Below, piece after piece: positions 1 through 12,200 of a stretch of 64,000 bases of DNA. This stretch comes from Progne subis subis. Its lineage: Eukaryota; Chordata; Aves; Passeriformes; Hirundinidae. Position 1 is the stretch's first letter; each line of letters begins with the position of its first letter. The notes under the pieces are model-generated. The model made no database searches. It was given only the letters and a program-made list of their open reading frames with translations, and was not told the origin of the DNA. The position numbers and the translations under genes were made by a program. The stretch covers positions 124,001 to 188,000 of the forward strand of contig JAKJHU010000165.1 of NCBI GenBank assembly GCA_022316685.1, written 5' to 3'.

Positions 1-2608
1 TCAGAGCTCAGCTGTTCTCACACAGCCCCTTCAGTGCTGAGTCGTGGTGTCCAGGGAGGCTGGATTGTGTGATGTGGCCACAGGGATGCTGCTGTGGAGT
101 GGGGGATGCCCAGAGCTTTGCCCGCCGCAGGAGCAGCCAGAGAGGAGAGTGTGAGAGTGCTGCCAGGAGTTTGGGTAATGAAAAGACTTCTGGGCAGAGT
201 GTGGTGACCCACTGCAGGCAGAGCTGCAGGGAGTGGAGTGGGACTGCAGTGTCTTGGAGCCCCTCTGGCTGGGATGGATACCCTGGAGGTGCCATGGGGT
301 CATGCAGACCATGAGGCACACTGGAGGAGAGCTGTTCAGAAAAGGGAGTGATGAGATCTCATCATTGAAACTTAAGGGGTTCTGGTTGTGTCATGATGGG
401 TGAAGCGATCTTGCAAGGGATCAAATGCCACCGGGCTCCTGGGTGCAGTTGCAGGAGCCAGGCAGGAAGGCTGGGCAAGTTTGGGGAGCCCCACTGCTCA
501 CAGAGCTGGTGGCAGCTTTCCCAGGGCCAGTCCTGCCATGCTGATATGCAGGCACAGAGGAGCCTGAGGAGCCAGGCAGCTGCAAGGAGCACTCAGAAGG
601 ATCTAGATGTTCTCAGCATGGCCACATTAGGAGGCAGTCCCAGACTTGTACTCCTTGTCCAAAGTGCTGTTTTTTCTAGAAGGAAATAGATGGAGCAAAA
701 GGCCTTTGTCCCATTCTGTGAGTATTTAGTGCAGTGGTTAACCTCTCAGGGTCTCTCATGGGAGAGCCCAAGTTGTCCAGGCAGCTGCTTTACCCCTCTT
801 TCCCCACGGCCTGAAGAAACTCCTCTGTGGAGGAGACAGCTGAGCATTTAACAGAAAAGTGGGGTTTACTCTAAAGTGCCAAAAGCCCAAAGGATGTGAC
901 AGTGGCCTTGGGCAGTTAACATTGGTGCTCAGTGCCTGGTATGATCTCAGGCTCACAACAGATCATAAAGATTTCCCTATGACATATGTTCAAGACTTCT
1001 TTGTGCAAAGAACCTCCCTGGTTCCCTTAAAATGTTGTATTTATTTGGATTTTAATCTCATGCACTGTAAGACAGACCCAGTTGTCAGTGATGGTGCACC
1101 CCAGAAGGCTTTGTACAAAGAGCCAGGCCAGGAATCTGTCTAAAGGGGCACTTGTCTGATACACAGCAGTCAATCTTCATGTACCCAAGCAGAGACAAAA
1201 TAAATCTTTGGGAAACTTTAATAGCCCAAGCGTAGACAGAAGTTTGGCGTGGAACAATGCTGCTCCCAGCTGCTGGTTTTGCGTCTTGCTGAATTTGGAG
1301 CCTGATGACAGCACGGGATCCCAGGCCAACGAGGGGAAGTGCAGAAGGTGATGTGAGTGAAGTGCTCTCCCATGAGGACTGTGTTTGTGTGGATATCCTG
1401 GGACAGGAGCAGGTGTATCCGAGTTCCTCCGAACAATTTCTTGTCAGTGCTCGAGGTGTCTTTTGGTCCAATCAGTTTGCTAAAGCATCTGCATGGTTGT
1501 ACCATGTCCTTACTCATCCCACTAACCTGTGTGTGAGCCAGACAACATGTGACTTACCCCTTTCACCAGCTGTGGTGTCTGTTGCCTGGTGTTTGCCCTG
1601 TGTGTTGGGGGCACAAGGAATCCAGGAAAGCTCCCCTACTCCAGGGTGCCCGGTGCATGGGCTCTGTCATCCTGGGGCTGCACTGTGGGGTGAAGCCAGG
1701 GTCACTAGATAGGGTTCATGGAGATGACACTGCTCTTGGTGCTGCTTCTCCCTGTCTCTTCTGGTGTCCTGTTTGTTCCTGTCCTGTTCCTGCCTGGTGA
1801 GTGATGAGAAAATGAGAGAAACTGGTCCCTTGCACTCAGAGGGGCTGGACAGAGTCCCCTTGCCATGTCCTCTCAGGAGTGGCCAGGGCATTCTGTTTCA
1901 CACAGACCTGACTCTGGGTTGTAGCTGCTTCCCAGGGCTTTCCTCTGGAGCTGTGTGCTCTGCAGCCGCTCTGGACCTGCCTGTGAAGCCAGGGCAGGGC
2001 AGCACACAGGGAGAGCAGGCCCGTGGGAACAGGCAGCATTACTGAACTCTACTGTGCAAGGAGGGAGAACCTGCTTTGGTCCTCCCCAGCTCTGCCTGAG
2101 AGCAGCATGGGCTGCAGGGTTACCAGCTGCATGGGAGGGGTTTTAGGAGTTGCTGTGTTTGGGAATGAGCCCAGCCACGAGCGTGGTGTGTGCACAGCCT
2201 GGGCACGCCATGCTCCTGCTGGAGAGAGGGAAGCAGTTCCTGCTCTTTACCAGGAAAAGAGGGAACACTGCCAGCACGGCCAGTGGGTGTCCTCAGCAAA
2301 TACAGCACAGGTAAAGCTTAACCAGAGAAAAGAGAAAGCAGCCATGAGCAGGGGGCTGCCCCGTAGGATCCCCACTTCTCTGTACCACCAGTCCAGAGAG
2401 CTCAGAACAGCCCCACTCAACAAACATCACCATTCCCAGCACTAAATCACTGCAGGTTGGGGACCTGGTCTCCAGCTTTGAAATTCCCAGAAGGAAATAC
2501 ACCATCATCCCCATTTTATTTTTTACCTCCCTGTTTTCACAGTCCTGCTGGGTCCAGGTGTTGCTCCGTGTCACCTTTCTCAAAGGTTGTGTTTGGCCTT
2601 TCTTTCAG
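1..2608 (+). other. NSMF intron (partial), no exon seen
   Basis: Sequence upstream of the first recognisable NSMF exon. No reading frame resembles the preceding NSMF exon, which should be rich in Arg/Lys and end in a VIQR-type sequence. I see no RNA gene or clear transposon. The stretch ends in a normal pyrimidine-rich acceptor (CTTTCAG) at 2602-2608. Confidence 0.7.
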
Positions 2609-5600
2609 GAATTTTCGGAAGCACCTCCGCATGGTGGGGAGCCGAAGGGTTAAAGCACAAAGTAAGTGAGCACCTGGAGGTGTGGCTGTGAGGAGCTGGG
2701 CTTTGTGGGGTTTGTGGGAATTCTGTCCCATGCAAATGTGGGTGGAAAGGACCTGGCTTTGGGCTGGAGAGAGGATTTGACCTGTTGGTGCCATTTTACC
2801 CTACAAACAAGAAGGACAGGTGGTTGCAAGTGTCCAGGACATGTGGATGCCTGCAGCAGCCTGGAGGCTGTTCCCAAGGACCCTCTGCTGTGGCTGTGGG
2901 ACATCTCTGGTGCAAGGCATGGAAGGAAAGCCGCAGCATCCTTGTCTCTGTGTGGATTTTGGTGATCACTGGTGTGGAGGCCAGTGAGGAGAACCCAAGC
3001 TAGGAGTCCAGCAGAGCTGCCTGGCCTCTCTCTGCAGCTGTGACCAGCTGTGACCAGCTGTGGCTCCATGTGCCACACAGACTGCTGGCTGTCCCCTCCT
3101 CCCCATCCCACTGCCATCTCCAGGCTGGACGTGGGGGAGAGTTGCCTGTGGGAACTGAGATGATGGTGGAAGGAAGAAAGAAGAGAATCAGAGAAGAGAT
3201 TGGAGCAAGGGGCAAGTCGGGGAGTGTTACGCCTCACTGGGGAAGAAAAACCTCTTAGGCCTGCAAAATGGCAGTTCCCTTTCCCTGGGGAAGGCAGTAA
3301 TCCTCCAAAACTTGATTGGGCAACTCCCTTAGTGCTGTGAAAGTGGTGCAACCTGCTCCTGGGAGCTGAGGATTGCTCCAGAAGAGAAAGCATCTTGTTC
3401 TTCCCACCCCCTGGCCAGGCATTATGTACAGAGTATCCACAGCAAAGCACTGCTGAGTTCAATTTGCATTCTTTCCTTTCTCATATGCTATGGGAAGTGA
3501 TCAGCAAGAAGCTTTGCCCTTTCCAGAGTCTTCATTGGCATCTGAGTTGGCACTGCCTGACGTGGACAGGGCTCACCTCTGGGAAACTCAGGCATGCCTC
3601 TGCCTCGGGAACTCTTGGGTCATGTTTTCAAAGCTTTCTTTCTGTGCACGGTAGCTAGATGCCTGAGTTTAACTAAAAGCTGAGAACGGAGATCACCTGA
3701 AGAACTGAAGACAGGGTTTGTCTCCCCAGACACTCACCCTGGCCACGCTTCAGCAGGGGACAGGCTGCTCTTGTGATGCTGATCCGCAGTGAATTCCTGT
3801 GCTGCTGTTACTCAATTCCCTGCTGCACACTCTGTCTGCCACCAGAAATAGGTATTAGTGCCCATAAGTGGCTGTTAATCCCGGCATAATGGCTCTCACA
3901 TGGGCTTGCCAAGTCAAAGTGGTGGTTGCCAGTTCCCAGGAATTTGCCTGCGGTGCAGTGCAGCCGTCTGAGCCAAGCTCCCTGGACTGTGCTTGGGGAA
4001 TGCCGGTGCAAACCATACAGCACTCCTTGGGAGGAAAAAAAAGCCATGAGCAGTGCTCACAAGAGTGCAGGCGAGCAAAGGCTGAAGGATTTCCTCTTTT
4101 GCAACAAAACGTAGAAAGCATGAGCTTTCCAGAGACATCCCCTCCCTGCTCTTTGGCCCAACTGTGACTGGGATGCCAGTAGGACATGAAGGGAGAACTG
4201 ACTGGAGAGCTGCAGCCTTCTTCTGGCCGTGCAGGTGTCATTAGCTGTGCAGTGCATGTTTCTGTGAGGCCTTGGAGTCTGAGCACTTACACCAGGACAC
4301 TGGACTGGCCCTGGTTAAATTGAGGTTTGAGCTGTGTGCATTTGAGGAGAGACCATCAAGTGTTGTCCTTTTTCTGTGTTCCACGTCCCATCCTGTGCAC
4401 AAGTGGGCCTTTTGTCTCTGCTGTGTGGAAAGGACTCACGTTTGGCAAGTGGAAGGACCAGCCCAGGGGAGTCTGTGATGTGTGGCTTTGGTGGCAATCT
4501 GCTGGATGATTTGTTTGCTGGCAGCAGCAGAGGTGCTTTGGGATCTGTTAATGTCGTGCTCTGGTTTTATCCTTTAGCATTTGCCGAACGGCGTGAGAGG
4601 AGCTTCAGCAGGTCCTGGAGTGACCCGACTCCCATCAAAGCTGATTCCTTCCATGACTCTCGAGAAAGTGAGTTCTGAGTCCTTTGAGCTTCCTCCTGTG
4701 GGCAAACCCTCCAGCAGCTGTTGACTGGAGTCCCACTGGAGTAACTCCTCTGTGCTCTTCTGTCCTGTCTGTGCTCCTTTTTTAGTTTCCTGAGATCGGA
4801 GCAGGTAACGCTCCAGGTGTATGTACCTGTTCATCTGTGTGTACCTGTATTTATTTGTAGAGCACCACTCATCCAACCTCAGGTTACTGAGCAGTTGCCA
4901 AAGGGTACCCAGTGGTACAGCTCTCTTACAACCCTCTGTTCCCATCATCCCTTATCCTCTTGGCACCAAAACAACCTCTCTGGAAGCTCACCAGTCCAAG
5001 GCTGCCTTCACCACAGTGGGGCTAACATGGCTTCCCCATGCAGGAGCTCCTTCTGAGCTCTTTTCTAGCGTGGAATAGCTCATGAACACAGCTGATGAGA
5101 TGGAGCTTTGATTTTCTGCACAGGTGATAGCTTGGGGCAATCTGATCTTCATTTGGGCTGCCAGGAATCCCTCTGGGAATCCCCAGTAATGCTGCCATGT
5201 TCTGCTTGAGGGGACTGAGATGCTGTTGTGTTCATTTACAGGAAGGAATGCCAGCATCTTCCCACTGCACTCTTAAAAGGGAATGGCTGTTTCACTCAGA
5301 TACTATTGCAGGCCTGTAGGCAGGAGCTTGGTGGATATTAGTTTGCCCATGTTGAAGGGAATTTCACTAATGAAATGACCTGATCTTCCAGGTAAGCATG
5401 AGATCTGGCCCTGCTAGGTGTAGAAGACCCAGGCTGCAGGGGGAGGTGTATGAAAGGCCAGGTTCAAAACATGACCCTGTTGTTTGGCAGTCTGATTCCT
5501 CCCTGCTCCCTCAGCTGCCTGGAGGCGGATGGAAAAGCCGTGGTTCTCACAGGCTCCAGGCACTGCCCAGCGACACTCGGACATCCCCAAAGGCTCAAAC

Positions 5601-8600
5601 AGTGGCACCTCGGTTCTCTTTCCTCAGTCCAGCAACCATCTCTGTTTTTAACCTTTAATGGTCAATTATATTCCTTCCAGATGTTTTTTTCCCCAGGAGG
5701 CATTGAAGGCCAACAGGTAAGGTCGATTTGGAGAACAAGTTCAAGTCTACTGTTGCAATATGACTGTGTTTGTTGCAGCTGTCCTCACGCACGCTCTAAG
5801 ACTTCTCTGCCAGGATCAGTCTGACCAACAAGGCAGATTTTCTTTATAATTCCTTAAAAGATGTAGTTGGAGCTGTAATTACTACAAGGAGACCAGCTTT
5901 GAAGTCTTTGGACTTTTGCTTACCAGCCTGGCAGCGCTGAAGTGTAGAGAGTCTGTCTGTGTTCTGTCTCCTTCACCATTTCTGGAGTGACAGGGCGACT
6001 GTTGTGACTTAGCATTTGGAAACCAAGCTTGGTGACTGCAAGAGTGATGAAGTTCTGTGACACGTGGTGTGAGCTCTCTGTGCACTCTTCATTTGTTACG
6101 TGTTTGTCTGAGACACCAGCCCCAGAGCGGTGTCAGTCGCTCTGCGGGTGACAAGAGGTCACGAGTGTCGTGGCACCTCTTGTGAGGAGGCTGCCAAGGC
6201 AGGATGGAGTGGGGAAGGCTGTTCTGCCCTTGTAATGCTCCCTGTGTTCTGGCAGGCCATGACCTTCAGGATTCCTGCGGGACTCTGGATGGTGACTTTG
6301 ACTTGAACTGGGAAGCAGAAAAGGAACTTGAAGCCATGGCATGTGACGGAGAAGACTTTATTCCACCAAAAATAATGGTGAGAGTTTCCAGCCCGTGCTC
6401 TGCCTGTCCTTTCAGTGCTGCTAAGTTCAGGATCTTCATGGGAAGTCTGTTGTATAGGCACTGCCTCGGGTGTCTTTGAGGGTCACTCAGAGATGAACTA
6501 AGACATGACATGGGGTCAGATCTCTTTTTGCTGGGGGTAAGGCACTGAAAGAAAACTAGAAGGGGGGATCTGTAGTCCAAATCAGAGCAGGACTGACACC
6601 AGCACACAACCAAGTCAGCCTAAGGCTTGTTAACCCTGAAAATAGAGACCTGAGCACCACTGCCAGCTCTGTTCCCACAGCGAGGAGCTGAGGGGCCTGG
6701 AATCACAACAGAGTTCAGGTTCTGGTGCTGCTGGAGCCAGCTGAGGCTTCAGCCAGAGTTGTCAGGCAGTGTCTGACACCTGCAGCCCTGTGCCTGCTGT
6801 GCTGGGGCAGTGCCAGCCCTTATCTGGACCCTATGCAGGTCCCACTGGACACTGAACACTCCCTGCAGCCAAAAGGAGGTTTTGCAGGAGTGATCCTTGC
6901 TGGGATACAGCCATCCATGGTGGTGCATGAGCTGCTCCATGCTCTGTGCACCCCAGTCTCCCCTTTGCAGACTGTTGTGGGCCCAGTGCAGCCTGAGGGC
7001 AGAGCTGTGTGCTCATGTGTTGAGGGTCAAGGATGGTGACACTCAGGGGCACTTGGCAGGCCTGGGGGTGCTCTGGACTGGAAACCTTCCATTGGGATGT
7101 GGATAGGCTGGGTTAGCTGCTGCCTCAAATAACACCTGAGAACAGCTGGACAGGGCACTGTTTTGTGGCCTTTGTGCTTCTGTCCAGACTCTACCGCCTT
7201 CTCCTCATGCTGTTGCACCTTTTTTTGCCTTTGCAGCTCATTTCTTCCAAGGTGCCCAAAGCAGAGTATGTCCCAACAATTATCCGCAGGGACGACCCCT
7301 CCATCATCCCCATCCTCTATGTAAGTAAGTCAGTCCTGCTGTGGATGGGAACAGGAGTCATACAGAGAATTTTTATTTCCCTAGTTCCTGTTAGGGTGAC
7401 GAAACGCTGATGTGATTTAGCAAAGCTGTCAGGAAGGAGCAGGGGGTGTGTTGAACCCAGCTTTGGGGTCTGGGGTAGCTTTGTGGGGGCTCAGGTTTAG
7501 ATGGAACAGTCAGGTGGGGTGGAAAGGGCACAGGTGGGCTCTGGGCTCTGCAGGCCCAGCCGAGCTGCCTGGGAGGATTATCAAGGGAAGGCAGGGCAGG
7601 CATTGCCAGGCTTAGGGCTCCTCCTTTTGCTCAGCCTTAGCATAAGCAGCTCAGCAGTGAACCACCAACCCCATCACCCCAGGTGCAGTGGGGCATCCCT
7701 GTCGGTCATGAATTTAATTCTGACTTTCCACTGGGAGTCTGGCTGGAGCAGGTGTCTGAAACAGCACTGAGGAGTCATGGGTTTCTTTTTCCTAATCACT
7801 AAATTTGTGAGGGAAGGTGGGACTGAGAGCCCAGCAAGGGCAGTGTCAGTGTGCAGCAGGCAGTGCTGCTGGGCTTTAGCTTTGCTGCTCTTGCCCCTCT
7901 TCCTTGGAGGGTTGTTAGTTGACCCTGCTGTGGCAGAGGCAGCTGTTTTGGGAGTGCAGCTGTTTGTCAGCCAGCTTGGACAGGGGTAAAACCAGAGAGT
8001 GGCTGCAGGACACGGGCCAAATAGGCATTGCTGATGTTGACAGCATCTGAGAGTCAGTCTGTGCTTTGGACGTGTCTGCAGGCTTCAGCTTCAAGCCTTC
8101 GGGTGGAATTGATCTTCATGGACTGTTCAGTCTTCAGCTTCTGTGCTGAAATGTGATTTAGGGTGAGGGTTACTGCTGCTGTGACCAGCAGCCATCACTT
8201 GGTGTAATTGTGCTCTTAAAGCATCCTTGGAGTGGGATTGTGTGATTATTAGGGAGCTGGTGGAGTGACAGTGAATCTTTTTTTATCTTCTGTCTTGGTT
8301 TCCAGGACCATGAACACGCCACCTTTGATGACATCCTGGGTACGTGAGTGTTACCTCCTTTTCCTATCTCCTGCCCATTACAAACGTAACCATCAATATT
8401 TAAGTCACTCAGCTGCCCTGTGCTTCAGCTGCCACTCGCAGAGGTATTTTTGTCACCCCAGTGACCCCTGACACTTACTCAGCTGTGATTGGGATATGCA
8501 AAGCAATCACACGGAGATGAGAGATTTTGCAAGGCAGAGTTGTTCCTCCGAGAGAACCCAAGGCTGAGCCAAGGCTGAGAGCCCCTCTGCCTGTTTATTT

Positions 8601-9266
8601 CTTACTTTTTATACATTTGTGAGTCTGGCTGTGGATTGGCTTCTGGAGTTATCACCTCCCAGCCAAATGGCCAGACCAACTGTCAGTTACAATTGTTTTC
8701 AGGTTCAAAATATGCAAACAAAGGACAGAGAATGAAAAACAAAGGATTTGTTTATGTTATGTTCTTTGTGTGAGAAAAGGCAGAAACTGCTCCTAATATT
8801 GTACAGTAGGTAAAAAGTCTGACTCTATCTTATGAACAATCAAAAGGCTTTGAAAACTCAGAAAAACCATGGTGACACTCAGCTGCTCTTGGATGTGCTG
8901 CTGTAATAAACATTGAATTCTGTGGCCTGTTTTCCGTGCTAAACTCATGGTTTGTGGCAGGGAAACTGAGGCAGGGGGCAGCAGGTTCATTGTACCTGTG
9001 CTGGGGAGTGGGAGCAGTGACAGAGGGCCAGGAGGGCTAGGGCTGCTCCAGAGCTTGGTCACTACAGAGCAGTGTCTGGTGCTGTTCCATCCCCTCTCTG
9101 CCCTGTCACATTGCTGACATTTCCTGCTCCCCACAGCATCCTTGGTGTGTACTGAGCACCCCTGCCAGCTCAGCTTCCTGCCCTCAGGACTAAGTGTAAA
9201 GAAATAAGATTAATTTTGAGCTTTGTCCATGGTTCATCTTTTTCAACATATTTTGGTTATTTTCTT

Positions 9267-9297
<31 letters not shown>

Positions 9298-12200
9298 TAG
9301 AGGAAATAGAGAAGAAACTTAACATTTATCGGAAAGGCTGCAAAATCTGGAAGATGCTGATATTTTGCCAGGTACATGAAAGTTGTTAAACACTTGGGTG
9401 AATTGCTACAAATTTGTCTTTTTCTATGGGGAAAGTGACATAGAGGAACCAATATTCCAAAGTCAGCTTCCATTAAAGTTGCTGCCAAGGCTTTCACTTC
9501 CCATTTCCCAGTCATGGAGCAGTCTCAAGTTGCTGTGACAGCAGGAAATCAAAGCTGATTTAGTGAGGCCAAGTCAAGAGCTGGGCTGATTCTCTCAAGG
9601 AGTCCCAGACAAACCAGCGTCAGCACTGGCCTAGAAAGGATTCCAGAGACAGGAACAAGCACTTGCAGTGTCATAGTTATGGTTTCCATCCAGCTTCAGT
9701 GTGACAGTGACAGGGATGTGTGCTGTGGGCCAGACTGGCTCAGCTGGGGGCTGGAAGCCAGAGGACTCAGGAGAAGGGTCAGGCTGGAGCTGTGACTGGG
9801 ACAGTCCAGGGCCTGCTGGATTTGGGGCCTGCTGGGGATTTCCTTGCCAGGTTTGCTGTTCCTCATGGTGGTCAGCTGTGGACTTCCCTGGCAGCTGTGC
9901 CTTGAGAAGTGAGGGAGGTGACCTGACTTCACTCCCTCCATGTGCCCAGTGCTGCAGAGGAGCAGCTTTGCTGCACAGTGACCTGGAGATTGTGACTTCT
10001 CATGTTCCTGGTGTTGTGTCAATCTGCTCATGCCTCCTGCTGCCCAAGCACATTTCCTCTGCAGTGCCAGCCCTCACCTGCTGTCCCTGCTGTGCTCAGC
10101 TTCTCCTCTGCCCACCCCCAGCATCCCCAGCTGACAGGGACTTTCTTGTCTTCCCTATTACTCTCCATCACCCACAATGCGTTTTTAATCTATTATTGTG
10201 CCTTTCTGGAGTGATGTGGGCACATCACAGAACAGAGAACCAGAGAATCCAACCCCCAACACGCTGCCCGGGTGTGGATGTTCCCCGAGCGTGCCCGCAG
10301 TGCAGGGCTGCCCTGCTCCCTTGTGGCACTTGTGGGAATGGCTGGGGTTTGGAAATGGATGGAAACACATCCAGGGTTTGTTTCCTCAGGGTCTGTGCAA
10401 AGGGGTTTCCATCTGTCTGTCTGTCTCTTGCAGGGAGGCCCCGGGCACTTATACTTGTTAAAGAACAAAGTCGCCACTTTCGCCAAAGTGGAGAAGGAGG
10501 AAGATCTGATCCTGTGAGTGGCTGCGTCGTGTTCTGGGCTTGCATGGCGTTTTTCTGCTGGGTTTGCTCAACGTTTGCAGCACGTGGTGGAGCAGGAGAA
10601 GTGAAGGGATCTGAGGTGGTTTGGTCAGGGGATGAGGAGGCTGAGGAGACACTGAATAGCGCTCACAGCTCATTCAGGGGTGACAGCAAAGGTGGCAGAG
10701 CTGAGCTCATCCCTGGAGTGCTGCAGCCCCGTCACCAGGAGATTTATACTTCTATCTGTTTAGAGTCTCTGTGGATAGAGACTGTCAAAAGAGGAGGGAA
10801 AGAAAAGGATATTTATTCTACTAAAAACAGCTTTGCTGACCAGAAATGAGAATATGCATCTCGAGGCTCTGGTGCTGTGATAACCATTGCTAAGCTGGTG
10901 ACTATGGCAGAAATCCAGAGTGTTCCCCCACAGCTGACTCTGGCCAGGGGGAAATGGAATTTGTCTCTGCAAAGCCTGCTCAAAGTCCAGCCTGTTACTG
11001 AGGAGGCTTTTCACTAACATGCCAGCCTTCAGCTGGGAGTGCTGAGCAATTTTGCTGCTCCTTGCAGAGAGTAAAGCTTTTGCCTGTTTTGCTGCCTACT
11101 TGCTCGTGCTGGCTCAAACTTGCTTGGCTAACAGTGCCTGGCTGTGGAGGAGAGGATGTACACCAACCTGTTCCTACACAACTTCTTGTTGGCAGGAGAA
11201 CTGAGTATTAAAATCAACATCTGCTCAGCAATCTCATGCCCTGGCACAAACACTGGCTGTGGAATTCTCCAGCACGTGTGCACATCCACGATTCTGAGCG
11301 CATCCCGGGCATAGCTGCTCCCCAGCTGATAAATCAGGGATCTGCAGAAAGCTGCCAACACGCAGCTGAAAGTTTGGGAGCTAGGGAGTGAAAGTCTCCA
11401 TCCAGCTTGTGTGTTCTTGGGGGGCAGTGCTGAGGAAAGTGAGGCTGCAGTCTGCTTGGAACACCCATGGAGGAGCTTCTGGGCTTAGAGTCCCCCAAAA
11501 AGTCTGCTCCAACCCTCTGCCCAGGGGAAGGGGTCGTGTTTCACATCCCTCAGGCACCGAGTGCTGGTCACAGTCACTGCACATCAAGTGGGGGTGACTG
11601 TGGGCAGCACCAAGCACGGGCAGACGTGGAGCTGCCTGGGCCGTGTTGTCTCACTCAGAACAATCTCTCCAGCTGTTCCCTGCTGATTTCATGCCCTGGA
11701 AATGAACCAGTGCACTGATAACCCTCGTGTTCAGAAAGGGCAGTTGTTGATAGAAATGGGAGAGAGGAAGCTGGAGAGAATGCTTGGTAAAACTGTCACT
11801 CCAGAAGCACTCCTGGGGGACTTTGCTCCTTTCTCCTCACCTTGCAGCTCCCTTGGCTCGATGGGCTGCTCCTGCTTCTCTGCCACATGACTTGGACCTG
11901 CTCCTCAGGCCCTGGCTCTGCCCCTGTTCTTCCTTGTGGCTCTTCCTGAGCAGTTTCCTGCCCAGGAACCTTAGGCCCTGTCTGAGTGCTGTGTGCATAC
12001 CTCCTTGGCATTAACTGTGCCTATGAGGAGGGATATTTATTTTTTTTAATGACGTGTTCTGTTTTTTCCAGCTTCTGGAAGAGGTTGAGCCGGCTGATGA
12101 GTAAAGTCAATCCTGAACCAAATATCATCCACATCATGGGCTGCTATGTCCTTGGAAACCCCAATGGGGAGAAGGTAGGAGCTTGTGGGTCACCCCTGGA

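Noticed and set aside
2650..3462. 270-codon minus-strand frame in an NSMF intron
   Set aside because: Low-complexity translation with no domain or splice context that I recognise.
9701..10849. 382-codon + frame
   Set aside because: Intronic sequence merged in frame with one real NSMF exon (10434-10513); there is no coding character outside that exon.
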